From: a bacterium
GTDB taxonomy: Bacteria; Planctomycetota; Planctomycetia; Kolteriales; Kolteriaceae
NCBI GenBank assembly: GCA_019748235.1
Contig: JAIEPU010000186.1
Coordinates: 1 to 39,621, forward strand
Reading direction: 5' to 3'
Length of the DNA stretch: 39,621 nt
The notes under the pieces are model-generated. The model was not told the DNA's origin. It made no database searches and saw only the letters and a list, made by a program, of their open reading frames with translations. This document shows positions 25,959 to 35,570 of this stretch, piece by piece. The position numbers and the translations under genes are program-made. Position 1 is the first letter of the stretch. Each line of letters starts with the position of its first letter.

Positions 25959-27449
25959 ATGTGTTACCTGTCTGTTGTTGCCCTTTTCATTACCCTATCG
26001 ATCGACGCGGCCGATCGTCCCAATGTACTTCTCATTTGTGTAGACGATTTAAAACCGATTCTGGGATGCTACGGCGATCCGATCGCGAAGACGCCAAACA
26101 TTGATCGCCTTGCGACGAGGTCGGTTCTATTTGAACGGGCCTATTGTAATCAAGCAGTCTGCTCCCCCTCGCGAAATGCGCTCTTGGTGGGACTTCGACC
26201 GCAGACGCTTGGAATTTACGATCTGGCGACGAACTTCCGCAACTCACGGCCTGATGCGATCACACTTCCTCAACATTTCAAACAGAACGGTTATCGTACC
26301 GAAGCTCTGGGAAAGATCTTTCACGTCGGTCACGGCAATCATGAAGACGATCGCTCGTGGAGCGTCCCACACTGGAAAAGCAATGTCGTTGCCTACGCCC
26401 TCCCCGAGAGCAAGGCGAAATCGGGATTGACGCGCGAAGAGGCTCTATTCGCGAACAAACCAGCCGTCGATCTACCCAAGGGGGTTGCGTTCGAATCGGC
26501 AGACGTCCCCGACAACACCTATCCGGACGGTGCCTTGGCCGATGAAGCTGTCCGACGACTTCAGTTGGCGAAAGAGAAGCCCGCGGAACCATTCTTTATC
26601 GCCGTCGGATTCGTCAAGCCGCATCTTCCGTTCGTGGCTCCGAAGAAATATTGGGATCTTTACACGCGTAACCAATTCGAGATAGCTAAGGTCCAGGTCC
26701 CTCCTCGCGGTGCTCCCGGCTACGCACCGCAGTTTGGCGGCGAACTACGGAACTACAAGAATATTCCAGCGATTGGCACTCTTGATCCGGAGCTTCAGAA
26801 ACAACTGATTCATGGTTACTACGCGGCGATGAGTTACATGGATGCTCAGGTCGGCCGGGTCTTGGCGGAACTCGAAAGGCTAGGCCTATCCGATGATACG
26901 ATCATCGTCCTCTGGGGGGATCATGGTTGGCATCTGGGTGATCACGGAATCTGGTGCAAGCACACCAATTATGAGCAAGCGACACACATCCCCCTCTTGG
27001 TATCAGTTCCTGAGGTGACGAAGGGAAGCCGAGCCAAAGCGATGGTGGAGTCAGTCGATATCTATCCAACGCTGTGCGAATTGGCCAGTTTACCCGCACC
27101 GACGGAAGTGGATGGCATTTCCTTCGCGGCCGCAGTGCGCGATTCGAATACGCCCGCTCGTGAATTCGTCACGCATGTTTATCCGCGAAACGTCATACAG
27201 CGAAAGCTTCTGGGAAGAGCGATCCGAACTGATCGTTATCGGCTCGTCGAATGGAAGGAGTTTGGTGCATCCCGGGACTCTGCCGAATTCGAGCTTTATG
27301 ACTACGTAACCGATCCGCTTGAGACCGAGAACATCGCGGCCGTGAACATGGAAATCGTTGCTGAGTTGCGGGCAAAACTCGATCAGCAGCCCGAGGCAAT
27401 GAAACAAGTGAGTTCGAACGAACCTCCCCGAAAGAAGAAAAAGAAGTGA
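25959..27449 (+). CDS. Sulfatase, iduronate-2-sulfatase-like
   Basis: The product is a 496-residue periplasmic type I sulfatase with a GAGG site before the ATG and a short signal peptide (about 1-18). The FGly motif is CSPSR, with Cys68 as the residue converted to formylglycine. Metal-binding Asp residues are in LLICVDDLKP (about 29-30) and WGDHGWHLGDHG (later). EALGKIFHVGH and FIAVGFVKPHLPF are typical of iduronate-2-sulfatase relatives. The C-terminus ends PPRKKKKK, an unusual poly-Lys tail. Substrates are probably sulfated polysaccharides, but the exact sugar is unknown. A DUF4185-like protein lies upstream and a GH36-like enzyme downstream on the other strand. Confidence 0.93.
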   Translation: MCYLSVVALFITLSIDAADRPNVLLICVDDLKPILGCYGDPIAKTPNIDRLATRSVLFERAYCNQAVCSPSRNALLVGLRPQTLGIYDLATNFRNSRPDAITLPQHFKQNGYRTEALGKIFHVGHGNHEDDRSWSVPHWKSNVVAYALPESKAKSGLTREEALFANKPAVDLPKGVAFESADVPDNTYPDGALADEAVRRLQLAKEKPAEPFFIAVGFVKPHLPFVAPKKYWDLYTRNQFEIAKVQVPPRGAPGYAPQFGGELRNYKNIPAIGTLDPELQKQLIHGYYAAMSYMDAQVGRVLAELERLGLSDDTIIVLWGDHGWHLGDHGIWCKHTNYEQATHIPLLVSVPEVTKGSRAKAMVESVDIYPTLCELASLPAPTEVDGISFAAAVRDSNTPAREFVTHVYPRNVIQRKLLGRAIRTDRYRLVEWKEFGASRDSAEFELYDYVTDPLETENIAAVNMEIVAELRAKLDQQPEAMKQVSSNEPPRKKKKK

Positions 27450-27558
27450 GGTTCGCGATCCAATCCAACGTCGCGAGTTCATCGGATGTTGAACCTTCAT
27501 GGACGAAGCCTGGTCCTTGTTCATCATCCTCAAGAAAAAATGACGAAGGGTTCATCTG

Positions 27559-28206
27559 ATGGGATTGTTCGATGATCAACTCGCGCAATCATCCACTGAA
27601 CACCTTGATCCAGGCGCTGTTGTCCTTCGTCAATTTTTGGCTCTCCACGCGGCTGAAGTGTTCACTGCCGTTCGAGACGTAGCAAAGGTCGCTCCATTCC
27701 GTCAGATGGTGACTCCAGGCGGATTCAAAATGTCGGCAGCCATGACGAACTGCGGTGAAGCGGGCTGGGTAACGGATAAGAGGGGTTATCGATATTCACG
27801 CATCGACCCTGAATCTGGTGTAGCGTGGCCGGCGATGCCCGACTCCATTCGTGGTCTAGCGACGGCAGCCGCGAATCAAGCGGGCTTCGATCGATTCGCT
27901 CCTGACGTCTGCCTCATCAATCGTTATGAACCGGGCGCGAAGATGTCGCTACACCAAGACCTTGATGAAAAGGGTTTTGATGATCCGATCGTTTCCTTTT
28001 CACTCGGCCTGCCCGTCAAGTTTCTTTGGGGTGGTAAAAAGCGAAGTGATCGACCGAGGCGAATCCTACTGGAACATGGTGATGTTGTCGTGTGGGGAGG
28101 TCCAACGAGACTCTACTTTCACGGCGTCGATCCGTTGGCGGAGGGGGATCATCCCCTCACCGGGCGTTGCAGGATCAATCTCACCTTTCGGCGAGCACTG
28201 ACCTAG
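27559..28206 (+). CDS. alkB: AlkB-type alpha-ketoglutarate-dependent DNA repair dioxygenase
   Basis: The product is 215 residues, almost the same length as E. coli AlkB (216) and nearly collinear with it. The Fe(II) ligands are His132 and Asp134 in LHQDLDE and His188 in LYFHGV. The 2-oxoglutarate-binding arginines lie in RCRINLTFRR (203, 205, 211-212). AGWVTDKRGYRYS and the NRYEPGAKMS segment match substrate-binding parts of E. coli AlkB. It demethylates 1-methyladenine and 3-methylcytosine in DNA or RNA. An AAGGG site lies eight bases before the ATG. It converges with the GH36-like gene, with only seven bases between the stops. No ada gene is adjacent. Confidence 0.95.
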   Translation: MGLFDDQLAQSSTEHLDPGAVVLRQFLALHAAEVFTAVRDVAKVAPFRQMVTPGGFKMSAAMTNCGEAGWVTDKRGYRYSRIDPESGVAWPAMPDSIRGLATAAANQAGFDRFAPDVCLINRYEPGAKMSLHQDLDEKGFDDPIVSFSLGLPVKFLWGGKKRSDRPRRILLEHGDVVVWGGPTRLYFHGVDPLAEGDHPLTGRCRINLTFRRALT

Positions 28207-28213
28207 GTTGTCG

Positions 28214-30556
28214 CTAGTCCTTCGCAAATCTCGCCGACCATTTTACTTCTCGGCTCTCGGGCGAACGAATCGTCAATCGAACGAGTTCGTCGGTTACCTC
28301 GCCCTTCGAGATCATTACTCCCTTTGATTTATCCTCGTCGCTCACGCGAAACTCGGCGAGCTTCCAAGGAGTTGATTTTGACTTTAACAAAATGCGAACT
28401 TCATAAGGGTCAGCGGCGACGGCACGACTGGTGACGGCAAGTTCGTTCTCGTTCCATTCCTCTTTGACGATGTCCACCAATCCCTGGCTGATGTGGCGAG
28501 AGGTACTGAGCACTTGGGGATGATCGAGAATCGGGCGGACCGCAATGACCGCGCAGCAGTGGTGAACCACTTTTTCGCTCTTCTCTTGATTGACCGACTG
28601 GTTCGTCCCGATTGGTTCGAGCGTGAATTGAATTCGGTCGTTCACATGGGGAAGAAGTCGATTCGACCAGAACTCGAATGCGGCATATTCAGTCTTCGGA
28701 TCGAGCCCAAATCGTTCAACGGGTTCATCGATCACAAGTCGTTCCTGATCCCAATTGAAGAGACCGATGAGCGAATGTCTCGGCAATCGATCGGTCGTGG
28801 AGACGATCCAAAGGCGGGGCAGATCGCGATCGAATAGGTCAACCGGCCTCGCTTGCTGGCCATGCGGCGGCATGATTCGCTTCAAGATGTCGAGTCGATC
28901 GGCTGGTAGCCGCTCGAGTTCATCGCTGGCAATCGTGATCTGTCCCGCGACGGCGGCCCATGTGCAACTCAGCTCGGACTGAGCCTTCGAGAGTGACCGA
29001 CGCACGTAGACGGGATCGGGATCGTTCCACCAAACCCGGCCGTGCAGGAAGTAATTACGAGAACCGTATCGAGGGCCGACGAGCAATCCCTCGACATTGG
29101 CTCCGTTGTCCGGGCCGATTCGCATGGCGTCAACAAGGCCGAAGGCTCCGCCATAACTGCGCATGTTTTGCGGAGCACAGCATCCCAGGATGAACACATC
29201 CTTTCCCGCCGCATCACGAACGAGTCTGAGTCCATCACGCAGTGCTTCGACGTTCGCTTTCTTCGCGTCCGCAAGTTTGGAGTTCCCGATGTGGTCATCT
29301 TTGTACGCATCATTCACATACTGCTGCTCGGTGGCCGATCCGGTCCAGAGACCATCGAGCTTCAAATACTTGTAACCCCAGTCGTGCGTGATTCGCTTGA
29401 TGGTGTCGCGCACATAAACCTGAACCTCAGGATGGGTCATGTCGAAGCAAGTACCGCCCCAATTCGTGTCGTAAGGCGTTCCATCGTCACGTTTGGCAAA
29501 CCAGTCGCGACGGTTCTCGAAGAAGGGGTCGTTCCACGTCCCGGCGAACGGCATTAACCAGATACCCGGTGTCAATTCAAGGCTCTTGATGTGCTCCGCT
29601 GACGGCTTCATCCCATTGGGATAAGGTCCCCCAACGCGGTGGACGGTGAAATTCTTTCGCGGTCCGTTCTTGGGTTCCCCTGCCTGCCAACCATCGTCAA
29701 TCTGCACGACCGAGAATCCGAACGGTTTCAAGTTCTTCGCGGCGAAATCGGTAAGAGCGGCCAATCGCTTTTCACTCGAAGAACCAGCGTGGTACCACGT
29801 GCAATATCCGCTGGGTTGGGGGGGCAAGTGAACGTTATTGAGCTTTGCCACCACATCGGCATACGCTTCGAGCCCAAGCCGCCCATCTTCGAAATAGCCA
29901 ATCACTAATGTTTCGAGCGAAGTGTCCGATCCGGCGGCGACTTCGACATGTCCGTATTCAAGGCGTGCCGTCAAGGTGATCTTGCCGTCCACCACCTTCG
30001 GGATGATGACGCCGCTGCCGCGTGCGGTCGTGACCCACCCGGCCACGACTCCGTTTCGAGTTTTGGGATCGACCACCGCAATCCACATGTAGCTTCCCGG
30101 CGCCTTCGCCGCATCCGTGAGTCCCCCCGTACCGAGAATTTGCAGTTCCTCGATGGGAGTTCCAAGATCCAATGGAAGTGTCGCGACATCGACGGAAGTG
30201 ATGATAGCCGGCTTCGATGATGTGTTATGGAATTTGCTGTTGAGGAACGTAAAGGGGTTGCCGTCGAACCGGGTCAACTCGATGGTGTGATGATTCGCTG
30301 AATCGAGCGACAGCGTGACTCCCTTTCCAAGAGGGGATGACGGAGTACCCGCCGTAGGACCTTCTTTGACAGGGGGCTCAACAAAGGTTGTCGCATTGAT
30401 GACATAGGGGAGACGATCAGACCCTGCCGACAATGTGAATCGACCTTGCGTATCGAGTATGACCGCGGATTTGAAGTCCACTCGATTCTGGTCCGATTGG
30501 GCACTGATACTCGTGACGAAAACAAATGATGCAACAAGCCGGGAAAGACGTCTCAT
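28214..30556 (-). CDS. Secreted alpha-galactosidase-like glycoside hydrolase (GH36 type)
   Basis: The product is 780 residues with a signal peptide (about 1-20, VASFVFVTSISAQ). An N-terminal beta-sandwich (about 25-240) precedes a TIM barrel (about 245-560). Barrel features are YCTWYHAG, FSVVQIDDGWQ, GIWLMPFAGTW, and YKYLKLDGLW with the nucleophile candidate Asp401. MRIGPDNG holds the acid/base candidate Asp483. The C-terminal part is beta-rich. These match GH36/melibiase-like enzymes that cleave alpha-linked galactose or related sugars. Neighbouring sulfatase and DUF4185-like genes fit glycan degradation in the periplasm. The exact specificity is unknown; GH27/GH31 relatives are less likely. 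Confidence 0.85.
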   Translation of the reverse strand: MRRLSRLVASFVFVTSISAQSDQNRVDFKSAVILDTQGRFTLSAGSDRLPYVINATTFVEPPVKEGPTAGTPSSPLGKGVTLSLDSANHHTIELTRFDGNPFTFLNSKFHNTSSKPAIITSVDVATLPLDLGTPIEELQILGTGGLTDAAKAPGSYMWIAVVDPKTRNGVVAGWVTTARGSGVIIPKVVDGKITLTARLEYGHVEVAAGSDTSLETLVIGYFEDGRLGLEAYADVVAKLNNVHLPPQPSGYCTWYHAGSSSEKRLAALTDFAAKNLKPFGFSVVQIDDGWQAGEPKNGPRKNFTVHRVGGPYPNGMKPSAEHIKSLELTPGIWLMPFAGTWNDPFFENRRDWFAKRDDGTPYDTNWGGTCFDMTHPEVQVYVRDTIKRITHDWGYKYLKLDGLWTGSATEQQYVNDAYKDDHIGNSKLADAKKANVEALRDGLRLVRDAAGKDVFILGCCAPQNMRSYGGAFGLVDAMRIGPDNGANVEGLLVGPRYGSRNYFLHGRVWWNDPDPVYVRRSLSKAQSELSCTWAAVAGQITIASDELERLPADRLDILKRIMPPHGQQARPVDLFDRDLPRLWIVSTTDRLPRHSLIGLFNWDQERLVIDEPVERFGLDPKTEYAAFEFWSNRLLPHVNDRIQFTLEPIGTNQSVNQEKSEKVVHHCCAVIAVRPILDHPQVLSTSRHISQGLVDIVKEEWNENELAVTSRAVAADPYEVRILLKSKSTPWKLAEFRVSDEDKSKGVMISKGEVTDELVRLTIRSPESREVKWSARFAKD

Positions 30557-30667
30557 GTACCAGTGCCTTTGGAGGGTGGATGGAGTGTTACCTCACGATT
30601 CGATCAGTCTCACACTTGAGGAGAGCATCCTGATCGACGCGTAACAGTAACTTTAATTCATCCCCTT

Positions 30668-31156
30668 TTACACTCCCGGCTCCGTCGCTTCCACGTTTGG
30701 TTTGTAAGTCGAGTAAACAAACACGGGTATCTTCAAATCGCCTAGATGCGACTTAATGAGAGGCAGGATTTCCGCAGGCTTCAGCCCTCCCACCCCAGTC
30801 GCAATCATCGGCAAGGCGATACTTGCGATCTTTTCGTGATCGATGAAATGCCGAAGTCGTTTCAAGCAATGATTCACGTTCGCGGCGGTCGCATGTCCCG
30901 GCTTACCACCATGATCGAACGAACCTTCTTGAGTGAGCAGATTGATGATTCGCTTGCCGAACCCGCCCCATCCCCAAATTTCACCCGCTTTGGGATGCGT
31001 TTGATGCGTGTAGTGATGGAAGTCCTTATGCATGTGCGGAAACTTCTCGCGAATCGCGAGGGCGAGTCCTCGATCGAACGGATCATTCGGCGCGACGCCG
31101 TGCGCGATCGCCTGGGCCTTCGTCAAAAGGATATCCCCCGTCACTTCATGAATCAT
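30668..31156 (-). CDS. Macrodomain protein (ADP-ribose-binding or processing)
   Basis: The product is a 162-residue single macrodomain with a very good GGAGGAGG site before the ATG. It begins MIHEVTGDILLTKAQAIAHG (the VxGDIL strand and loop that bind ADP-ribose) and continues FDRGLALAIREKFP, WGWGGFGKRIINLLTQ and SIALPMIATGVGGLKPAEI, where the ATGVGGL loop contacts the phosphates. Macrodomains remove or read ADP-ribose, sometimes as antitoxins to ART toxins, but no toxin gene is next to it. The true substrate is not known. The preceding gene in the same direction begins beyond a spacer, so it seems to stand alone. Confidence 0.88.
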   Translation of the reverse strand: MIHEVTGDILLTKAQAIAHGVAPNDPFDRGLALAIREKFPHMHKDFHHYTHQTHPKAGEIWGWGGFGKRIINLLTQEGSFDHGGKPGHATAANVNHCLKRLRHFIDHEKIASIALPMIATGVGGLKPAEILPLIKSHLGDLKIPVFVYSTYKPNVEATEPGV

Positions 31157-31452
31157 GGCGAAACCTCCTCCACACGAATTACTCGATGACGGGTGAACTG
31201 ATGGACTCTCATCTTTTCCCCGCGAGCTTTAAATCCGACCCTAAGAACACTTGTTCGCGTTCACTCCTTCGTTAAAGTGCATGCCGCATGCCATTCAATC
31301 TTCAACTGAACGCGGGTAGGTCTTCCATTGAAGGTGATAGCGTTTCTTCGATCTTTCACGTACGATCATCAATCAGGGTGGAGATCGCTTGCGTTTATTG
31401 AAACGGGCACTTTCGCACAGTTGGGGCGTTTTCGAACACCTGTCACTGGCTG

Positions 31453-32502
31453 ATGAATCAGAGGGTCCACCAAAGCGGCATGTCTGACTCGTTCCGTCAT
31501 TCGACATCACCCGACGAAGTTTCATTCGCCGGCCGGCTCGTTCGGCTCGTGGTGATTCTTTCCTTGCTTCCCTTGATTGGAACGATCGGCTTCATGCTGA
31601 TTGAGGATTGGCATCCGTTCGATGCTCTTTACATGTCCATGATCACGCTAACGACCGTCGGTTACGGCGAGGTTCATCCTCTTTCGACGCCGGGTCGAAC
31701 CTTCGTGATGATTTATTTGGTGGTGGGGCTCGGATTATTCCTGTATTGCTTGTCGCAAGTCGGGGAGATGGTCGTTCGGACCGAGATGCGGTCTTGGCTG
31801 GAGAGGCAACGAATGGGAACGGCAATCAAATCAATGCGCGATCACTTCATCGTGTGCGGCTTCGGGCGAATGGGACGAGCTCTTTGCCGGGCCCTTGCCG
31901 ATGACCATCTTCCGTTCCTCGTGATTGACACCGATGAGAAGGCCCTGGCCTCTGCTGCCGAAGAGGGTTGGGCGTGTCAGTACGGCGACGTGACCGATGA
32001 CCGCATTCTCATCGAAGCGGGGATCGATCGGGCCCGTGGTTTGGCAACCGTCCTTTCGAGCGATGCCGACAATCTTTTCGTGGTCATGTCGGCACGGTTG
32101 ATCTCCCCCAAGCTTCAAATCATCGCTCGCGCCAGCGAGGAGAGTAGCGGGGCGAAGATGAGAAAGGCGGGAGCGAATCGAGTGATCAGCATCTATCACG
32201 CTGGCGCGATGAAGATGGCTCACTTGCTCGCCAGACCTAACCTCGAAGATTTCTTCGAAGTCTTTTCCACGAAGGGAGGCTCGCTCGATCTAGCGGAGAT
32301 CCACATCACCACAAGCGGTCCGTACGTCGGAAAGAGTCTGGAAGAAACAGACTTCAGTCAGCGCGGCGTAATCATCGTCGGCATTCGCCGCGCCAATGGA
32401 GAACTGATCCTTCCCGCTCTCCGGTCCACCCGGATTGCCGCCAACGATCGGCTGATCGCGATGGGACGTCCCGAAGGAATCGCATCGATCTCGCAGTCGT
32501 GA
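31453..32502 (+). CDS. Potassium channel with cytoplasmic RCK (TrkA-N/TrkA-C) domains
   Basis: The product is 349 residues. Two transmembrane helices (about 28-50 and 84-108) flank a pore loop with the K+ selectivity filter TVGYGE (68-73). An RCK N-terminal Rossmann domain begins HFIVCGFGRMGRALCRAL (GxGxxG) and holds VIDTDEKAL and YGDVTDDRIL. A C-terminal TrkA-C domain (about 265-345) has YVGKSLEETDF and ANDRLIAMG. This is the MthK-like layout, gated by ligands bound to RCK domains. An in-frame ATG at 31480 is an alternative start; neither has a clear ribosome-binding site. A spacer of about 296 bp precedes it with no recognisable gene. Confidence 0.92.
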   Translation: MNQRVHQSGMSDSFRHSTSPDEVSFAGRLVRLVVILSLLPLIGTIGFMLIEDWHPFDALYMSMITLTTVGYGEVHPLSTPGRTFVMIYLVVGLGLFLYCLSQVGEMVVRTEMRSWLERQRMGTAIKSMRDHFIVCGFGRMGRALCRALADDHLPFLVIDTDEKALASAAEEGWACQYGDVTDDRILIEAGIDRARGLATVLSSDADNLFVVMSARLISPKLQIIARASEESSGAKMRKAGANRVISIYHAGAMKMAHLLARPNLEDFFEVFSTKGGSLDLAEIHITTSGPYVGKSLEETDFSQRGVIIVGIRRANGELILPALRSTRIAANDRLIAMGRPEGIASISQS

Positions 32503-32577
32503 AGGAAGCGGGCATTGCTTCGTTCTCGCAAGCACGATCAACGCTGGCGTTTCACGTCACGCCTCAATGAGCATTCA

Positions 32578-33969
32578 TCAAGCCGGTACAAGGATCTCCG
32601 AGCCGTTTCGTTCGGGGAGCGGAAACTCCTCGCCACACTTCGTGCATGCCATCTGGTCCACCCGCGTGAGATCACCGCATGAATGGCATTTCTCCCGTGC
32701 CGGCCAAGTTCGATGAGCCAAGTAACCAACCAGCCCCGCCGGCCCAAGCAGAAAGACGAAGACGGACCAGATGACAGCCGACTTGTGGTCAAATTTTTGA
32801 TGCCGTCTGTATGTCCAGATCGCAAGGCCGAGAGAAAGAATCGAGATAAGGAGGAGGGAAGGCCAAGAAGCGGAGAGCCAGATGGCTTGTGCGGCACGAA
32901 GACTTGGTTGGATTCCTTGTGTCACTTCTGTCGAAGGGAGTGAATACAAGTCAATAAATGCAGCGATGGACAGTACCGGAAAAAGAATCGCCATTTGCCA
33001 AGCGGTGTTTGATCGCCCAGATCCTGTCGCCGTTTCTAGGGTCAAGTTTTCTTGGCGGACGACTTTGCCTTCCGAATCGAGTTGAAATGTCTCGGTGAGA
33101 CCAGTTGCACCGTCGTGCGAGACGAGCAAATAAGGGCTATCGGACATCACTAAATAAAGTTCAATGTATTGATCTCGGAGTTCCTGTGGGATCGGGAAAG
33201 ATTCTACAACGGAACCGTCGCTCGAAGTCAGACAAACACTCTCTTCTCCTCGGAATGCAAAGCCGCTTGAGAAAGTATTGTCGTTCTTGGCGATGCTCCA
33301 ACTTGTGCTCCAGGTCCCCACTGACTTAGGGAAAAACGAAAGAGTCAGATGTTCGATGGAACGTTTGAGCACATCAATGAGGACAGGACCATCTGGAGTT
33401 AACACGGCTAGCCGACTTTCCTGCCCATTTACGTACAGTTGTGCAACCGATGATGTGCCGTATTCCCTGAGCATAGGAATCATTTCATCGTTCGATGGCT
33501 TATTGAGGGTGAATCCTCGCCTTCCGATGTATCCAATGCGTTCGTTGGTCAGTGTGCTAAAGCCTTCGATGAAGAGCCGTGTGTCTTCCGAGATAATGGT
33601 GAACCACGTCTCATTCATCGACCGATTCGACAATACATGTCCGATTCGGTCATGCTCGAATTGGAACTTCAGCTGCTTCGGAAAGGCAAGATATGTCAAA
33701 GGAAGCCCGTCTGTGGGAGAAGTATGAGTCTCCGTCAGTTGGCCGTTTTTCACCTCAAAAAATCGATTTCCAGACGACCGAGAAGAGGTCGACTTGACGA
33801 ATAAATCTCCCGTCTTGGAAACGAATAACGTTCGTTGTTCATTGGGCGATAAGCTCATGATTAAATTGAGTGTCACCAATGCTTGAAAGAATATCCATGC
33901 GAACAGCGCTCCCGCGGAAAGGATCAAACTCAGCACGATAGCTGACCAGTGTTCTTGAGTACGATACAT
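32578..33969 (-). CDS. Membrane protein with C-terminal zinc ribbon, last gene of the GntR-ABC operon
   Basis: The product is 463 residues, family not recognised. One transmembrane helix near the N-terminus (about 10-38) is followed by a soluble domain of about 270 residues that looks beta-rich and could be a propeller-like exterior domain. A further hydrophobic segment lies at about 325-345, and two helices are at about 370-395 and 405-430. The end carries a zinc ribbon with the pairs CHSC and CTKC. The start at 33969 is 18 bp after the stop of the ABC permease, so it is likely cotranscribed with the GntR, ATPase and permease genes. Its partner role could be sensing or assembly, but this is only inferred from position. 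Confidence 0.85.
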   Translation of the reverse strand: MYRTQEHWSAIVLSLILSAGALFAWIFFQALVTLNLIMSLSPNEQRTLFVSKTGDLFVKSTSSRSSGNRFFEVKNGQLTETHTSPTDGLPLTYLAFPKQLKFQFEHDRIGHVLSNRSMNETWFTIISEDTRLFIEGFSTLTNERIGYIGRRGFTLNKPSNDEMIPMLREYGTSSVAQLYVNGQESRLAVLTPDGPVLIDVLKRSIEHLTLSFFPKSVGTWSTSWSIAKNDNTFSSGFAFRGEESVCLTSSDGSVVESFPIPQELRDQYIELYLVMSDSPYLLVSHDGATGLTETFQLDSEGKVVRQENLTLETATGSGRSNTAWQMAILFPVLSIAAFIDLYSLPSTEVTQGIQPSLRAAQAIWLSASWPSLLLISILSLGLAIWTYRRHQKFDHKSAVIWSVFVFLLGPAGLVGYLAHRTWPAREKCHSCGDLTRVDQMACTKCGEEFPLPERNGSEILVPA

Positions 33970-33987
33970 GAAGATCGAGCCTCTTGG

Positions 33988-34653
33988 TTAAGCGATGTCT
34001 CTCGTTTTTGTGATGTGGAGAATGCCGATAACGAAAAGAAGCACCATTGTGGGGATACTAATAAATAAGGTTTCGGGCATGCGATTTTCGAGAGCCATCC
34101 CGACGAGAAGTCCTGATAGAATGCCCGCAATTATTGATAGTCCTCCGCTGTTATTAAGGGGACCGTTCGGAAAGAGCCCCCCCAAAAAGCCGCCGAGATA
34201 CAAAAGAGGAATGGCTGCGAGGCCTATGAAATACCATTTGGTGATCCACCAATAAAACGGGCTGGGATGCGTTCCCGGAGTAGCAGCCCAAAGCGCATAG
34301 TGAATGGACGGTATCAGGGCAATAAAAAGCGACGCTGATAAGCCGACGAAGGCCTTGATCGCGATGATTCTTTGTCGATTGATCGGACGATGAAATAGAA
34401 ATCGCCTCGTTTCTCGAAGTTCTTCGTGATAGTTCTGCCACCACCCAAGAATCATCGCGCTCAGACAACTCGTCATCGTCACAAGGATTATCGTTGAGTC
34501 ATTACTTCCAAAAGGGATGGAATCGGGAATTGAAAAGCTGAATCCCATCGGAAAACCCATCGCACCCAGGACAATCCAGTAGTTAATCGCCAATCCTATA
34601 GCCGCGATCACCCATATCTCTCTCATTTCCTTCCAGATCAAGGCGCGGAGCAT
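33988..34653 (-). CDS. ABC transporter permease (ABC-2 type)
   Basis: The product is 221 residues with about six hydrophobic segments and a short N-terminus MLRALIWKEMREIW, typical of ABC-2-type permeases. The loop with HRPINRQRIIAIKAFVG is a typical coupling region. An AGGAGG site lies seven bases before the ATG. Its start overlaps the end of the upstream ATPase gene by 16 bp, showing translational coupling, and the membrane/zinc-ribbon gene follows closely. It would form an exporter with the ATPase; the substrate is not known. Confidence 0.85.
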   Translation of the reverse strand: MLRALIWKEMREIWVIAAIGLAINYWIVLGAMGFPMGFSFSIPDSIPFGSNDSTIILVTMTSCLSAMILGWWQNYHEELRETRRFLFHRPINRQRIIAIKAFVGLSASLFIALIPSIHYALWAATPGTHPSPFYWWITKWYFIGLAAIPLLYLGGFLGGLFPNGPLNNSGGLSIIAGILSGLLVGMALENRMPETLFISIPTMVLLFVIGILHITKTRDIA

Positions 34654-35570
34654 AGCTGGGCCTCCTGTGATAATTGGGGGAGCGGCTTGGGAATGCCGCG
34701 GGTATAAGCGATGAACGCGTCTTCGAGATTCATCTCGACAATGTCGGTCGTGATGGCTCCGAGAGAGATCGCGGCTTCCGCATATTCTTCAGGTGAACCG
34801 ACGGTGACGAGTTCCGATCGACGCCCCACGATTCGTTCGGAGACGACTCCCTGTCGCGTCGACAGGCTGACGGGCTCGCCCGGCCAATCGATGATGATGC
34901 GTCGGACAGTTTGCTTGAACGTGTCGAGCGGACAATCGACCCGCAAAACGCCGTCCATCATGATTCCAATGCGGTCGGCAATTCGCTCGACGTCCCCAAG
35001 GATGTGGGAGCTTAGGAGAATCGTTCGGCCGCGTCGTTGGATGAGTTGCACCATCGATTCCAAAAAATCACGGCGAACGACCGTGTCGAGTCCGAGCGTT
35101 GGATCATCGAGGATGAGAAGTTCGGGATCGGGAGCTAGTGCGATCGCGAGCGAGACCTGTGCCCGTTGGCCGTTCGAGAGCCGGCGAATCTTCGAGCGGG
35201 ACGAAAGGGCGAAGTGATCGAGAATCCCGCGAAGAAACTCCTCATTCCAAATGGAGTAAAAGGGGCGAGTGAAGCGAATGAGTTCTTCGATCGTCATCCA
35301 TTTGTAGAGAGGATGATTCTCCGCCAGATAGGCGATTCGGGCGCGGGTTGCGGGTTTCAAGTTTTCTGAGTGGTCGCCGAGCAGTGTCGCGCGGCCGCGG
35401 TCAGGATGCACCATGCCGAGCAGCATCTTGATCAGCGTCGACTTCCCGGCGCCGTTGCGGCCAAGCAGCCCGTAGACCGTTCCCGTCGGGATTTGAAGGG
35501 TGACGTCTCGAACCACCGCTTTTGACTGGTAGTATTTCGTGAGGCGTTCCGTCACGATGGCGTTCGTCAT
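34638..35570 (-). CDS. ABC transporter ATP-binding protein
   Basis: The product is 310 residues from the ATG at 35570 (MTNAIVTERL), with GGAGG upstream; an ATG further out (35618) would run deep into the regulator gene. Motifs in order are Walker A GRNGAGKST (37-45), signature LSNGQ (131-135), Walker B LLILDD (151-156) and the D-loop GLDTVV, then LLSSHILGDVE with the H-loop His. The usual Walker B catalytic Glu is Asp (ILDDPTLGLD), a variant that may be natural in this subfamily. The Q-loop position reads LAENHPLY. The start overlaps the regulator's stop as ATGA (4 bp), so the two are translationally coupled. The substrate is unknown; YtrB-type envelope-stress exporters are the closest type. 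Confidence 0.93.
   Translation of the reverse strand: MTNAIVTERLTKYYQSKAVVRDVTLQIPTGTVYGLLGRNGAGKSTLIKMLLGMVHPDRGRATLLGDHSENLKPATRARIAYLAENHPLYKWMTIEELIRFTRPFYSIWNEEFLRGILDHFALSSRSKIRRLSNGQRAQVSLAIALAPDPELLILDDPTLGLDTVVRRDFLESMVQLIQRRGRTILLSSHILGDVERIADRIGIMMDGVLRVDCPLDTFKQTVRRIIIDWPGEPVSLSTRQGVVSERIVGRRSELVTVGSPEEYAEAAISLGAITTDIVEMNLEDAFIAYTRGIPKPLPQLSQEAQLCSAP

Noticed and set aside
27425..27449. Poly-Lys end of the sulfatase as a possible frameshift artefact
   Set aside because: The reading frame runs cleanly to a stop, and planctomycete secreted proteins can have basic tails. There is no sign that a longer frame was lost.
30668..31156. Macrodomain protein as a DarTG-type antitoxin
   Set aside because: No DarT-like toxin or other ADP-ribosyltransferase is adjacent, and the protein has only the single macrodomain.
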